Shown: positions 41,650 to 51,258, numbered from the stretch's first letter. The stretch is 64,000 bases of DNA from Acidimicrobiales bacterium (GCA_025463925.1 JAODBK010000001.1:1-64000), one strand, 5' to 3'. Numbers and translations: made by a program. The notes: generated from the letters alone by a model not told the origin.

Positions 41650-42330
41650 TCAGCGGTTGAACAGCGGCATCAGCTGTGCCACCTGCGCGGCTGACGGCGG
41701 CGCAGCCAGCACGCTGCGGTAGTCCGCGGAGTGCACCTGCCAGTAGGCAAACGCCTCGGCGAAGTCGCCGGCGGGTGTCGAGAAGTCGGTGCAGCCGCTG
41801 CAGCTGAACCACGCGGTGCTCGCGATGCCGCGGAGCCGGCGCCACTCGGCGCGCCGGGCGTCGCTGTTGAACGCGATGTCGACGGCATGGCCGACCTCAT
41901 GGGCGAGGATGCGGGCGGTGTAGGCCACGCCCTCGCCGGGTCGCACGTAGATGTTGATCCGCCGCGTGCCGGGCTCGGTGAGGCCGTAGTACCCAGCGCG
42001 CGCCGGCAGGAAGTGGACCGTGAAGCCGGTCGACGCGATGGGGTAGTGGATCAGCTGCAGCGCCTGGTTGCCGACCTGCTCCTCCCACGTCGCTCCCGTC
42101 GTGGCCGGGGCCGTCGGCGGCGGCGTGAACGCAACCTTCGCTCGCGCCGTGGTCGGCGCGACGGTCGTGCTCGTGACCGGCGCGGCCGTCGACGAGGTTG
42201 TCGACGGCAGCGGCGAGGCCACCGCGATCCCGCGCGAACCGAGCTGGGTCACGAGGATCGGGACGCGCTCGAGCAGCGTGAACGTCGACGCGATGATCGC
42301 GACGACGGCGGCGCTGACACGGACGAGCAC
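41650..42330 (-). CDS. Membrane-anchored or secreted zinc metalloprotease-like protein
   Basis: 226 residues. An N-terminal hydrophobic helix (VRVSAAVVAIIASTFTLLER) leads to a Thr/Pro/Ser-rich linker (STTSSTAAPVTSTTVAPTTA), typical of an anchored surface protein. The core has AHEVGHAVD: HExxH zinc motif with His144, Glu145 and His148. FAEAFAYW downstream may provide the third ligand, and SCSGCTDF contains two Cys. Bacterial proteins with this layout are putative wall-associated peptidases. A substrate is not evident. Its 5' side is a 283-bp gap that shows no gene. Confidence 0.75.
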   Translation of the reverse strand: MLVRVSAAVVAIIASTFTLLERVPILVTQLGSRGIAVASPLPSTTSSTAAPVTSTTVAPTTARAKVAFTPPPTAPATTGATWEEQVGNQALQLIHYPIASTGFTVHFLPARAGYYGLTEPGTRRINIYVRPGEGVAYTARILAHEVGHAVDIAFNSDARRAEWRRLRGIASTAWFSCSGCTDFSTPAGDFAEAFAYWQVHSADYRSVLAAPPSAAQVAQLMPLFNR

Positions 42331-42451
42331 CCGTTCCCATCGCCGGAAATGCCGGGGTTCTTAGGGCGCGGGCCCAACCGTGCGACTGATGCGTTTCCCG
42401 CTCAAGGCCGGCCGTCAACCGGCCGATACTGCGCGCGATTTCGCGCCTGGA

Positions 42452-43207
42452 TCAGGCCTCGGAACGGCTGAACCGGACGCACAGCCCCCCGACGCCCATG
42501 GCCATGAGCGCGAGCGCGAGCTGCGGGAAGATCGGCCGGCCGGTGAACGGCAGCGCCGGCGCCGCAGGGGCCGCGTGCACGACCGCCGGCGCGCGCACCG
42601 GCGCCGAGCGGGTGATCACGTCGCCCAGGACCTGCGGCGGTGCGGTCGTCGGGATGGTCCTCGACGTCGAATCGTCGACCACGACCACCGCAGTCTCGGC
42701 CGGAGTCGCCTCGGCCCGGGTGCCGTCGGAGCCGGTGGCCACGACGGAGTTGCGGAGCGGGCCGGTGATCGAGGCCGGGTCGTCCACGGTGACGGTGAGC
42801 GTGGCCCGCCAGACCGAGTAGCCCATGTCGCCGACCGTCCACGTGACCCGTCGGCCGTCGATGGACGCCGGAGAAGTCGAGTCCTGGGCCTTCGGCGTGA
42901 CGCCGGCCGGCAGCTCGTCGACGACCTGCACGCCGGGCACGGCGGCGTCGCCGTCGGGGGAGGCCGAGATCTCGATCCGGTAGGTCAGCGTGGGCGAGGC
43001 TTCGCCCGAGCCGGGCGTGACCTTCACCTCGGCCCGGTCGACCGAGATGCTGGCGCTGAGCGGTTGGACCGCCGCCGCGGCGCGCCCTGGCGCCAGGCCG
43101 GCAACCCCCCCGGTGCCGGCCAGGGCCAGGCTGACCAAGGAAACGAGCGCCCGCAAAGGTCGCCGCCTGAGCCTATCGGCCCGTCCTCCCGCCATGGTCT
43201 GCCCCAT
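42452..43207 (-). CDS. LPFTG-anchored cell-wall surface protein with DUF11-like domain
   Basis: About 251 residues from the ATG at 43207 (a second ATG at 43195). A signal peptide (LRALVSLVSLALAGTGGVAG) precedes a DUF11/CARDB-like beta domain (LTYRIEISASPDG, VQVVDELPAGVTPKAQDSTS, RVTWTVGDMG). After an Ala/Pro linker comes the cell-wall sorting signal LPFTG, a hydrophobic helix (PIFPQLALALMAMGVGGLCV) and a short basic tail RFSRSEA. This predicts covalent attachment to peptidoglycan by a sortase; no sortase gene lies in this window. Confidence 0.85.
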   Translation of the reverse strand: MGQTMAGGRADRLRRRPLRALVSLVSLALAGTGGVAGLAPGRAAAAVQPLSASISVDRAEVKVTPGSGEASPTLTYRIEISASPDGDAAVPGVQVVDELPAGVTPKAQDSTSPASIDGRRVTWTVGDMGYSVWRATLTVTVDDPASITGPLRNSVVATGSDGTRAEATPAETAVVVVDDSTSRTIPTTAPPQVLGDVITRSAPVRAPAVVHAAPAAPALPFTGRPIFPQLALALMAMGVGGLCVRFSRSEA

Positions 43208-43337
43208 CGTTCGCACCCTGATCCGTCGTCCGTTGCGGCCGCACACCCCGCAGGTTCGTGCACGCCCCGCCCCGCCTGAACCCCGGTGCGAAATTCTCAC
43301 TCAAGTGTGGGGGGCGACATGCCGATACCACAACGGG

Positions 43338-43985
43338 TCATTCGACCCATCGCGCGCTCGCGTTCGGCCGGAGCGCCGCGGCGGTGGTTCCGATCACCAG
43401 CCCGAGCAGCAGCCCACCGACGACGTCGGTGAAGGTGTGCGCTCCAACGGCCACCCGCGTGTATCCGATGACGAGCACGACGACTGCGCCCGCGGTCGAC
43501 AGGAAAAGCCGCCGGCGTGGAGTCGTGCCGAGGACCACGACGGCGACGGTGACCACCGCGGCGATGCCGACGACGTGCCCGGAGGGAAAGGTGTACGGCG
43601 GGTGCACGAGCTGGGCCACGCCCGTCCGAGGGACGATCGACGTACGAGACTCACGACCGACCGCGCGCTTGAGGACGATCTCCAGCACGCCGGCCACCGA
43701 TGGGGTCGCGAGACACCAGACAATCAGCGCAACCGATCGGCGCAACGCGACGGCGAGCATCGCGACCAGCACGGTCAGCACCGCGACGACGCGCGCCGAG
43801 CCGAGGAGCGTCACGTGGCCGGCCCAGTCGCGCGGGCTCGACTCCTGCTTCAGGAACAGGAAGTCGTCGACCGTCTTGTCGAGTCGCAACGGCTCGGTGC
43901 GGTGCGCGACCGCCAGCGCGAGGGCGATGAACGCGACTGCCACGATCGACGCGACCGCGAGCAGCCGCTTGCGCTTCGCGGTCAC
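43338..43985 (-). CDS. PAP2-family phosphatase (undecaprenyl-PP phosphatase-like)
   Basis: 215-residue integral membrane protein with about five helices. The three phosphatase motifs are present: LKRAVGRESR (motif 1), YTFPSGH (motif 2) and RVAVGAHTFTDVVGGLLLGL (motif 3). PAP2/BcrC-type enzymes hydrolyse undecaprenyl diphosphate outside the membrane and so recycle the lipid carrier used by glycan assembly. Location within the EPS region supports that role. Other lipid-phosphate substrates are possible. Confidence 0.88.
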   Translation of the reverse strand: MTAKRKRLLAVASIVAVAFIALALAVAHRTEPLRLDKTVDDFLFLKQESSPRDWAGHVTLLGSARVVAVLTVLVAMLAVALRRSVALIVWCLATPSVAGVLEIVLKRAVGRESRTSIVPRTGVAQLVHPPYTFPSGHVVGIAAVVTVAVVVLGTTPRRRLFLSTAGAVVVLVIGYTRVAVGAHTFTDVVGGLLLGLVIGTTAAALRPNASARWVE

Positions 43986-44035
43986 GGGTCGCTGACGTTA
44001 CCGGGCCGCGCTCGGGGGGGGGAATGTCACCTGTC

Positions 44036-44057
44036 GCCCTCCGGGCCGGGTGAGGGC
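44036..44057. terminator. Weak hairpin after clpB
   Basis: GCCCTC (44036-44041) / GAGGGC (44052-44057), 6-bp stem with a 10-nt loop, 15 nt beyond the clpB stop. No T-tract follows on the minus strand. It is a plausible GC-rich terminator separating clpB from the PAP2 gene. Confidence 0.3.
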
Positions 44058-44072
44058 CTTCTTTGGTGCGAG

Positions 44073-46556
44073 CTACTCGAGGGCGAGGTCGCCGCCGGCC
44101 TCGTCCACGCGGATGGTGGAGCCCTCGGGGTAGCGGCCCTCGAGCAGCGCCAGAGCGAGCGGGTCGGCGATCTCGCGCTGGATCACGCGCTTGAGCGGGC
44201 GGGCCCCGTACGTCGGGTCGTAGCCGGTCTTGGCCAGCCAGTGGCGGGCGTCGGACGTGACGTCGAGCACCAACCGGCGGGTCGTCGCCAGCCGAGCGCG
44301 CAGCGACTCGAGTTGGATGTCGACGATGCGCTCGATGTCGGCCTCGGTGAGCGGGCGGAACCGCACGATCTCGTCGATGCGGTTGATGAACTCGGGCTTG
44401 AAGAAGTCCCGCGGCTCACCCGGCAAATTCGAGGTCATGATCAGCACGACGTTGGTGAAGTCGACGGTACGACCTTGGCCGTCGGTCAACCGGCCGTCGT
44501 CGAGCAACTGCAACAGCACGTTGAACACGTCGCTGTGCGCCTTCTCGATCTCGTCGAGCAGCACCACCGCGTACGGCCGGCGCCGGATGGCCTCGGTGAG
44601 CTGCCCGCCCTCGTCGTACCCGACGTAGCCGGGCGGCGCGCCGATGAGACGCGCCACCGAATGCTTCTCCATGTACTCGCTCATGTCGATGCGGACCATG
44701 GCGCGCTCGTCGTCGAACAGGAAGTCGGCGAGGGCGCGGGCCAGCTCGGTCTTGCCGACACCGGTGGGGCCGAGGAAGAGGAACGAGCCGATGGGCCGGT
44801 TGGGATCCGACAGCCCGGCGCGCGACCGGCGGATGGCGTTGGCGACCGCCGTCACTGCCTCCTCCTGGCCGACGACCCGCTGGTGCAGGAGGTCCTCCAT
44901 CCGCACGAGCTTGGCGACCTCGCCTTCCAGCAGTCTCGACACCGGCACGCCGGTCCACTTGCTCACGACCTCGGCGACGTCCTCGGCGTCGACCTCCTCC
45001 TTCAGCATCCGTTGCGTCGCCTGCAGCTCGTCGAGGGCCGCGGTGGCCTCGTCGATCTGGCGCTCCAACGCGGGGATCTCGCCGTAGCGGATCTCGGCCG
45101 CCTTCTCGAGGTCGGTCTCGCGCTCGAGGGCGCTCCGGCGCTCCTCCAGCTGCTCCTTCAAGCCACGGATCCGGGCGATCGCCTCCTTCTCCAGCTCCCA
45201 GTGCACCTTCATGGCGTCGGCCTGCTCGCGCAGGTCGGCCAGCTCGGCGTCGAGCGCGTCGAGCCGCTCGCGCGACGCGTCGTCGGTCTCCTTGGCCAGC
45301 GCGACCTTCTCGATCTCGAGCTGGCGGATGCGCCGCTCGACGACATCGATCTCGGTCGGCATCGAGTCGATCTCGATGCGCAGGCGAGACGCCGCCTCGT
45401 CCACCAGGTCGATGGCCTTGTCCGGCAAGAAACGGCCGGTGACGTAGCGGTTCGACAGGACCGCGGCCGCGACGAGGGCCGCGTCCTGGATGCGCACGCC
45501 GTGGTGCACCTCGTAGCGCTCCTTGAGGCCGCGCAGGATCGCGATCGAGTCCTCGACGCTGGGCTCGCCGACGTACACCTGCTGGAACCGGCGCTCCAGC
45601 GCGGCGTCCTTCTCGATGTACTTGCGGAACTCGTCGAGGGTGGTCGCGCCGATCATGCGCAACTCGCCGCGGGCGAGCATCGGCTTGATCATGTTGCCGG
45701 CGTCCATCGATCCCTCGGCCGCGCCGGCGCCGACGATGGTGTGCATCTCGTCGACGAAGGTGACGACCTCGCCCTCCGAGTCGGTGATCTCCTTGAGCAC
45801 CGCCTTCAGCCGTTCCTCGAACTCGCCGCGGTACTTCGACCCGGCGACCATCGACCCGATGTCGAGCGCGACGACCCGCTTGTTCTTCAGCGACTCGGGG
45901 ACGTCACCGGCGAGGACCCGTTGCGCCAGCCCTTCCACGATCGCGGTCTTGCCGACGCAGGGCTCGCCGATGAGCACCGGGTTGTTCTTGGTGCGGCGGC
46001 TCAGCACCTGGATGACGCGGCGGATCTCCTCGTCGCGGCCGATGACCGGATCGAGCTTGCCCGCCCGGGCGGCCTCGGTGAGGTCGCGGCCGTAGCGCTC
46101 GAGGGCCCGGAACGTCTCCTCTGGACTCTGGCTGGTGACGCGATGGCTGCCGCGGATGTCGCGCAACACCGTGAGCAGGTCTTCGCGCGACGCGCCGACC
46201 GTGTCGGCCATGGCGAGGAGCAGGTGCTCGGTGGAGAGGTAGTCGTCGCGCAGGTCGGCCCGCACCTTGTCGGCCTCGTCGAGGACGTCGCGGGCCTCGC
46301 GCGACAGCGTCGGCTCGGCTCCGCCATACGCCTTCGGCAGGCGGGCCAGCCGCTCGTCGACCTGGACGATCAGCGTGCGGGCCGGCACCCCGGCCTTCTC
46401 GAGCGTCGGCAGCACCACGCCCTCGGGCTGGGCCAGCAGCGCGCTCAGGAGGTGGTCGGGCGCGACTTCCGGGTGGTTCTCACGCCGGGCCCGCTCGATG
46501 GCGGCCTGCATGGCCTCCTGGGTCTTGAGGGTCCAGCGGTTGGGGTCGAGCGCCAT
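44073..46556 (-). CDS. clpB: Chaperone ClpB (AAA+ disaggregase)
   Basis: 827 residues from the ATG at 46556 ([19 protein letters not shown]); an upstream ATG at 46577 is less family-like. The order is a Clp-N double repeat (about 10-140), AAA-1 with Walker [23 protein letters not shown] and [20 protein letters not shown], then a coiled-coil M-domain (about 395-520). AAA-2 carries the second Walker [20 protein letters not shown] and [13 protein letters not shown]. It works with DnaK to resolubilise aggregates after heat stress. In the first Walker A a Cys replaces the Gly found in most ClpB proteins (GEPGVGKT). A HAIR operator upstream points to HspR control. Confidence 0.97.
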   Translation of the reverse strand: MALDPNRWTLKTQEAMQAAIERARRENHPEVAPDHLLSALLAQPEGVVLPTLEKAGVPARTLIVQVDERLARLPKAYGGAEPTLSREARDVLDEADKVRADLRDDYLSTEHLLLAMADTVGASREDLLTVLRDIRGSHRVTSQSPEETFRALERYGRDLTEAARAGKLDPVIGRDEEIRRVIQVLSRRTKNNPVLIGEPCVGKTAIVEGLAQRVLAGDVPESLKNKRVVALDIGSMVAGSKYRGEFEERLKAVLKEITDSEGEVVTFVDEMHTIVGAGAAEGSMDAGNMIKPMLARGELRMIGATTLDEFRKYIEKDAALERRFQQVYVGEPSVEDSIAILRGLKERYEVHHGVRIQDAALVAAAVLSNRYVTGRFLPDKAIDLVDEAASRLRIEIDSMPTEIDVVERRIRQLEIEKVALAKETDDASRERLDALDAELADLREQADAMKVHWELEKEAIARIRGLKEQLEERRSALERETDLEKAAEIRYGEIPALERQIDEATAALDELQATQRMLKEEVDAEDVAEVVSKWTGVPVSRLLEGEVAKLVRMEDLLHQRVVGQEEAVTAVANAIRRSRAGLSDPNRPIGSFLFLGPTGVGKTELARALADFLFDDERAMVRIDMSEYMEKHSVARLIGAPPGYVGYDEGGQLTEAIRRRPYAVVLLDEIEKAHSDVFNVLLQLLDDGRLTDGQGRTVDFTNVVLIMTSNLPGEPRDFFKPEFINRIDEIVRFRPLTEADIERIVDIQLESLRARLATTRRLVLDVTSDARHWLAKTGYDPTYGARPLKRVIQREIADPLALALLEGRYPEGSTIRVDEAGGDLALE

Positions 46557-46591
46557 GCCGTACCTCGGTGGTTTCACTCGTGGTCAACAAA

Positions 46592-46612
46592 GTTGAGTGT
46601 CAGTGTATCAAG
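46592..46612 (-). promoter_or_regulatory. HAIR-type HspR operator in front of clpB
   Basis: GTTGAGT-N7-TATCAAG, 36-56 bp upstream of the clpB start, closely matches the HAIR consensus CTTGAGT-N7-ACTCAAG with one mismatch in the left arm and two in the right. HspR represses dnaK and clpB through HAIR in actinobacteria. This explains heat-shock control of clpB. It also lies just upstream of the plus-strand glycosyltransferase gene at 46648. Confidence 0.65.
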
Positions 46613-46647
46613 CTTGGGCGTGGATGCCCAGGGCCTACCGTGAGGCG

Positions 46648-47691
46648 ATGATCGTCGTCAACGGGCGGTTCCTCCGGGCCGACCCGACCGGCCTGCACCG
46701 GGTGGCCCGGGCGCTGCTCGACGCCGCCCGGGCCGGCGGTCTCGACGCCGAGGTGCTGGCGCCGTCGGGGGTCGCCGACCGCCGGGTCGACCGCCACCTG
46801 GCGGCGCCCTGGCCGGGCCGGGCCGGCGACCACCTCTGGGAGCAGGTCGTGCTGCCGGCGGCCGCCGGGTCGCGGCCGGTGCTGTCGCTGGCCAACACCT
46901 CGCCGCTGGCGGCCCGGCACTCCGCGGTCGTCGTGCACGACCTGGCCCCGACGGTGCACCCCGAGTGGTTCCGGCCCGAGCTGCGGCTGTACGGCCGCAT
47001 GGTGCTGGCCGGTGCCCGGCGGGCCGAGCTGGTGTTCACGGTCTCGCACGCGATGGCGGCCGAGCTGCGCGACGCCGGCGTGCGGGCGCCGGTGCACGTC
47101 GTGCCGAACGCGGTGTTCCCGGAGTTCCGGCCGGTCCCGGCCACCGACGTGGCCGCGGTGCTCGACCGCCTCGGTGTCGAGCCGCCGTACGTCGTGCACC
47201 TCGGCTGGGCCGACCCGCGCAAGGACGTGATCACCGCGCTGGCCGCCCACCGCGCGGTCTTCCCGCGTCGGCCGCACAACCTGGTGCTGGCCGGCCTGGC
47301 CCACCGCAACTTCGCGACGGTGCCGGTGCCCGACTGGCCGAGCGTCCGCCAGGTCGGGTACGTGGCCGACGACGACCTGCCGGCGCTGCTGACGGGCGCG
47401 GCCGCGCTCGTGTACCCGTCGGTGTACGAGGGGTTCGGGCTGCCGCCGGTCGAGGCGATGGCCTGCGGCACGCCGGCGATCGTCAGCGACATTCCCGTGC
47501 TGCGGGAGGCGACCGACGGCCGGGCGTTCTATGCGCCCGTCGGCGACGTCGAGGCGTGGGCCGCGCTCATCGAGCGGGCGCTGGCCGGCGAGCTCGAGGC
47601 GTCAGGCCCCCGCGACTGGCACTGGGCCGATGCCGGCGCGCTCGTGGTCGACGCGCTCGGCCGGCTCGGGCTCGGCGCCATCCGTCGGTAG
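46648..47691 (+). CDS. Glycosyltransferase family 4
   Basis: 347 residues from ATG 46648 (MIVVNGRFLRADPTGLHRVA), with a GAGGCG purine site. The opening VNGRFL...GLHRVARAL is typical of GT4 enzymes of the WbnK/RfaG-like type. HVVPNAVFPEF, PYVVHLGWADPRKDVITALA and SVYEGFGLPPVEAMACGTPA mark the donor domain with the E-x7-E motif. It is divergent from clpB and is the only plus-strand gene here. Its last 90 bp overlap antisense with the 3' end of the opposing GT4 gene. Confidence 0.9.
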   Translation: MIVVNGRFLRADPTGLHRVARALLDAARAGGLDAEVLAPSGVADRRVDRHLAAPWPGRAGDHLWEQVVLPAAAGSRPVLSLANTSPLAARHSAVVVHDLAPTVHPEWFRPELRLYGRMVLAGARRAELVFTVSHAMAAELRDAGVRAPVHVVPNAVFPEFRPVPATDVAAVLDRLGVEPPYVVHLGWADPRKDVITALAAHRAVFPRRPHNLVLAGLAHRNFATVPVPDWPSVRQVGYVADDDLPALLTGAAALVYPSVYEGFGLPPVEAMACGTPAIVSDIPVLREATDGRAFYAPVGDVEAWAALIERALAGELEASGPRDWHWADAGALVVDALGRLGLGAIRR

Positions 47692-48831
47692 CCCCGCCAG
47701 CTCCTCCATCACGTCGTCGATCCGCGCCACGAACGTGTCCCAGCCGAACTCGGTGGCCCTCGCCCGGGCGGCGCCGCGCACCGCGGCGAGCATCCGGTCG
47801 TCGGCCCGCAGGACGTCGGCCATCTTCGACGCGAACGCCTGCGGATCGTCGGGCAGCAGCCAGCCGGTACGGCCGTCGAGCACCGACTCGCTCGGCCCGC
47901 CGCTCGCCACGGCCAGCACCGGCGTGCCACACGCCATCGCCTCGAGCGGGACGATGCCCCAGTCCTCGTTGGGCGGCGTGAACACCAGCGCGATCGCCTC
48001 CTGGTACAGCTGCAGCAGCCGCTCGTCGGTCGGGTTGGGCTCGAAGAACACCGGCAAGCCGGCGCAGGCTCGCCGCAGCCGCTCCAGGTACGGCCCGCTC
48101 TTCTCGTCCACGGCACCGGCCACCACGACCTCGGCATGGAGGCCGGCGTCGATCACGCGCGACAACGCCTTGACGGCCAGCTCGATGTTCTTCTGCCACA
48201 TGATGCGACCGGCGACGAGGAACATCGCCTTGCGCGCCGCCAGCGGCGGCACGAACCGCTCGACGTCGACACCGGGGTGCAGGATCTCCACCGGCCCCGC
48301 CGGCTTGAGGCCGGCGGCGGCGACGCGGCGGCCGGTCTCGCTGCTGTTCACGAAGACGTGCTGGTACCGCTGCCACACCCGCCGGTCGACCGCGCCGAAC
48401 GCCGGGCCGAGCAGCCCCAGCGCCAGCGCCTTGCGGCGGTCCTGCGCTTTGAGCGCGTCACGCGTGACCGGGTCGTGCAGGATCTTGAGCGGCGTGTGGC
48501 AGTAGCACGCGGTCGGCAGCTTGTTGCGGACGGCGACGAGGTCGCCGAGGCCGTCCGAGGAGATCAGCAGCGCCCGCTCACCGGCGAGCGGCAGGCGGCT
48601 GCGGGCCATGGTGACCGCGGCGTGGGCGAGCGGTCGGATCGAGCGGCGGACCCTGACCGACGGCTCGAGCGGGACCACCGCCATGCCCCGCAGTTCGGGG
48701 AACGTGGTGTCCGGCGCGTAGTGGTGGGTGTACAGCGTCCAGTCGTGGCGGCTGCGCGACATCAGCTCGACGATGCAACGCTCGATGCCGCCGCTGAGGT
48801 AGGTCCAGGGGTGGTAGAGGGCGAGCCGCAC
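47602..48831 (-). CDS. Glycosyltransferase family 4
   Basis: 409 residues from GTG 48831 (VRLALYHPWTYLSGGIERCI). GT-B signatures: SYLSGGIERCIVE-like N-domain, ATACYCHTPLKILHDPVT (acceptor side), HPGVDVERFVPPLAARKAMF, VAGRIMWQKNIELAVKALSR, then PNEDWGIVPLEAMACGTPVL (E-x7-E). The C-terminal tail beyond the fold is Pro/Glu-rich and lies opposite the end of the plus-strand GT4 gene. It is the last gene of a four-gene operon (GT2, Wzz, Wzy, GT4) running down from 52208. Donor unknown. Confidence 0.9.
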   Translation of the reverse strand: MRLALYHPWTYLSGGIERCIVELMSRSRHDWTLYTHHYAPDTTFPELRGMAVVPLEPSVRVRRSIRPLAHAAVTMARSRLPLAGERALLISSDGLGDLVAVRNKLPTACYCHTPLKILHDPVTRDALKAQDRRKALALGLLGPAFGAVDRRVWQRYQHVFVNSSETGRRVAAAGLKPAGPVEILHPGVDVERFVPPLAARKAMFLVAGRIMWQKNIELAVKALSRVIDAGLHAEVVVAGAVDEKSGPYLERLRRACAGLPVFFEPNPTDERLLQLYQEAIALVFTPPNEDWGIVPLEAMACGTPVLAVASGGPSESVLDGRTGWLLPDDPQAFASKMADVLRADDRMLAAVRGAARARATEFGWDTFVARIDDVMEELAGLPTDGAEPEPAERVDHERAGIGPVPVAGA

Positions 48832-48872
48832 GATTCTGTTCTGTTCGACGAAATCCGCCCGGAAACCTGCCC

Positions 48873-50648
48873 TTAGGGCCGGTTCCGCGCCCGCCCGGCC
48901 CAGCCGGGCTGCAGGCGAGGAATGCCGGCGAGGACGAGCCCGAGGGCGGCCAGCCAGACGGGTGCGGTCCGGGCCGGTGTCGGGATGGCCCGCACCACCG
49001 GGCCGGCGTCGTGCACCTTGAACCCGACGAGGAACCCGAGGCCCGAGACCAGTCGCCGCTCGACCGTCCGCAGGTCGCGTCCCTCGTCGACCACGAGACG
49101 CAGGGTGCCGGTCGAGTTCGAACCCGGGATCTGGCGGCACGTCGCCGCGACCCCGCCGCTCTCGGCGGCCCGCTTCGTCACGACGCCGCACACGGTCGCG
49201 GTATACGTCTTGCCGGTGTCGAAGCCGGAGTTGGTGCTGGTGGCCATCACGGGCACCGGCCACGTCTCGAACAGCGCCCGGCCCACGTCGTAGCGGGGCC
49301 AGGCCACCAACACGACGAAGCCCGCGGCCAGCCCGGCGGCGGCGGCCGCGGCCGGCCACGCCATCCGGCCGCGCCGGACCTCGGCAGTGATCGGGCCGCG
49401 CTCGATCGCGAGCTCGGCCGCGACGACGCCGACGCCGGCGAGGAGCCAGAACACCTTGCCGATGCCCAGGGCGAACATGTCGATCGTGCTGGCCGCGCCC
49501 AACAACGCGACGAGACCACCGAGGCACGCGGCCGCGACCATCCGGGGGTACCCGCGCCCGCGCAGTCCCCACGCCACCGCGACCGCGGCGCCGAACCACA
49601 GCGCGCCGAGCGTCACCAGGCCGACCACGCCGAGCTCGCCGTAGGTCTCCAGGTACAGGTTGTCGGTCGGCCCGATCCGTGGGGCCAGGCCGCCGAAGCC
49701 CCGTCCGGTCCAGGGGTGGCGGGCCGCCAACTCGGCCACGACCGGTGGCCGCTCGCGACGGACCTGCGACGAGCCCGCGGTCTCCCGGCCGTTGAACGCG
49801 CTGCGGACGCCGGGCAGGACGAACGACCCGACGAGGACGATGGCGGCGACGGCCAGCACGACCGGCGCTTGGCGCCACGCGCCACTGAACACGAGGAAGA
49901 CGGCGCCGCCGACGATGAGGCAGATCACCGCGCTGCGGCTGATGGTGAGGATGCTCACCACGGCGAACAGCGCAGCCAACGGCGCCGCCAGCCAGCGGCG
50001 GCGCAGGAACGACTCGGCAGCCAGCGCCAGCGGCGCCGCGCAGCTCAGCGCGATCCCGAGCTCCTGCGGGTAGGTGAACGACACCGACGGTCGCGGCTCG
50101 CCGTGGCGGCGCGACAACGGCAATGCCTCCGGCCGGGTGGCGCTGATGCGCCGGTAGACGAACTGCACGACATGCTGGCCGGTGAGGCGTTCGTAGACGC
50201 CGGCCACGGCCATCACCGCGAACGTCGCCAGCACGACCTCCACCACCCAGCGCACGTCGTCGATGGCGCGGATCGCGGCGACGACGACCCAGTACAGCAA
50301 CGCGAAGTACGCCAGCTCGACCCATCGCCAGGCCGCGCCGGTGAGCGACGCGTCGTTGCTGACGCCCAGCACGCCGACCGCCAGGGTGACGGCCAGGGCG
50401 ATCACGAGCAGGTGGTCGATCGGCGTGCCGCCGATCCGCACCCGCTGCCGGGCCAGGCCGGCGGCGAAGGCCGCGAGGACCACGTACGAGACGGTGATGC
50501 GCGTCGTCACCCCGCTCAGCGGCACGACGAGGCTCGCCGGGATGAGCAGGGTGGTGACGATGAAGACCACGAACGCCGTGCGGAGCGGGGCCAGTGCCAG
50601 CACGAACGCGAGGCCGACGGTCCCCAAGATGACGCCGGCTTGGATCAT
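48873..50648 (-). CDS. O-antigen ligase/polymerase-like membrane protein
   Basis: 591 residues from ATG 50648 (MIQAGVILGTVGLAFVLALA). About 12 helices; the loop with SFTYPQELGIALSCAAPLAL, then AARHPWTGRGFGGLAPRIGP followed by TDNLYLETYGELGVVGLVTL, is the Wzy/WaaL signature region. An extra C-terminal periplasmic domain (about 440-560, YDVGRALFETWPVPVMATST, CRQIPGSNSTGTLRLVVDEG) and a final helix make it longer than the 29060 paralogue. The extra domain has a Wzz-like or binding character. It lies 10 nt downstream of the Wzz-like gene, so polymerase and chain-length partner are co-expressed. Confidence 0.85.
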   Translation of the reverse strand: MIQAGVILGTVGLAFVLALAPLRTAFVVFIVTTLLIPASLVVPLSGVTTRITVSYVVLAAFAAGLARQRVRIGGTPIDHLLVIALAVTLAVGVLGVSNDASLTGAAWRWVELAYFALLYWVVVAAIRAIDDVRWVVEVVLATFAVMAVAGVYERLTGQHVVQFVYRRISATRPEALPLSRRHGEPRPSVSFTYPQELGIALSCAAPLALAAESFLRRRWLAAPLAALFAVVSILTISRSAVICLIVGGAVFLVFSGAWRQAPVVLAVAAIVLVGSFVLPGVRSAFNGRETAGSSQVRRERPPVVAELAARHPWTGRGFGGLAPRIGPTDNLYLETYGELGVVGLVTLGALWFGAAVAVAWGLRGRGYPRMVAAACLGGLVALLGAASTIDMFALGIGKVFWLLAGVGVVAAELAIERGPITAEVRRGRMAWPAAAAAAGLAAGFVVLVAWPRYDVGRALFETWPVPVMATSTNSGFDTGKTYTATVCGVVTKRAAESGGVAATCRQIPGSNSTGTLRLVVDEGRDLRTVERRLVSGLGFLVGFKVHDAGPVVRAIPTPARTAPVWLAALGLVLAGIPRLQPGWAGRARNRP

Positions 50649-50658
50649 CGCGCGGCGG

Positions 50659-51258
50659 TCAGTGCGGCTCGCGGCGCGCCAGCTGCACCGCGGCGTACGC
50701 GCCGACCAGCACGACGACGCCGGCGATGGCCGCGGCCGCCGTCTCCCGCTTCCGCGTCGGCCGGAGCTTCTGCGCGCCCTTGGCCCGGTCGACGACCGAG
50801 AGGATGAACCGCTGGTCCGCCGGAATGCCGTTGGACCGTTGCTCGTCGTCGGCAAAGGTGCTGAGGTACTCGGCGGCGCCGTTGGCGAAGCGGCGCGAGT
50901 CGCCGGCCTTGCCCGTGCGGGCGGTGACGACGATCAGGAGCGAGTTCAGCGGCGACACCGTCGTGAGGCTCGCCCGGAGGTAATCGGAGGACGTGCCCAG
51001 CTGCGCGGCCAGCGGACCGAGGATGGTGTCGGTGTCGACGAGCGGCCCGTATTTGGCCCGGATGCGCGAGAGCTTGTCGACCTGGAGGTCGCTGCCGGTC
51101 GCCACAAGGCGCGGCTGGTCGACGGCGACCGCGGCCGACGCGGTGTAGACGGGCGGGCGGCTGGCCACGATGGCGGCGGCGACCGCGGCCGCGATGCCAC
51201 CCAGGATCACCGCGGCGACGACAGCCGCGACCTTCGGGGGCCAAAGACGACCTTGCAC
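50659..51258 (-). CDS. Wzz-type chain-length determinant-like protein
   Basis: 199 residues starting at GTG 51258. Two helices bracket the protein: KVAAVVAAVILGGIAAAVAA at the N-terminus and AAAAIAGVVVLVGAYAAVQL near the C-terminus. The external part (YTASAAVAVDQPRLVATGSD, SSDYLRASLTTVSPLNSLLI) matches Wzz/YveK-type polysaccharide co-polymerases. It lacks the BY-kinase part present in the 33984 protein. Position between a GT2 and a Wzy gene supports control of polymer length for the second glycan. Confidence 0.8.
   Translation of the reverse strand: MQGRLWPPKVAAVVAAVILGGIAAAVAAAIVASRPPVYTASAAVAVDQPRLVATGSDLQVDKLSRIRAKYGPLVDTDTILGPLAAQLGTSSDYLRASLTTVSPLNSLLIVVTARTGKAGDSRRFANGAAEYLSTFADDEQRSNGIPADQRFILSVVDRAKGAQKLRPTRKRETAAAAIAGVVVLVGAYAAVQLARREPH

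Noticed and set aside
42990-46643. 1217-codon plus-strand frame opposite clpB and neighbours
   Set aside because: It mirrors the third-position bias of clpB; the composition (Asp/Leu/Val/His/Arg repeats) is typical of an antisense frame, and clpB is unambiguous on the minus strand.
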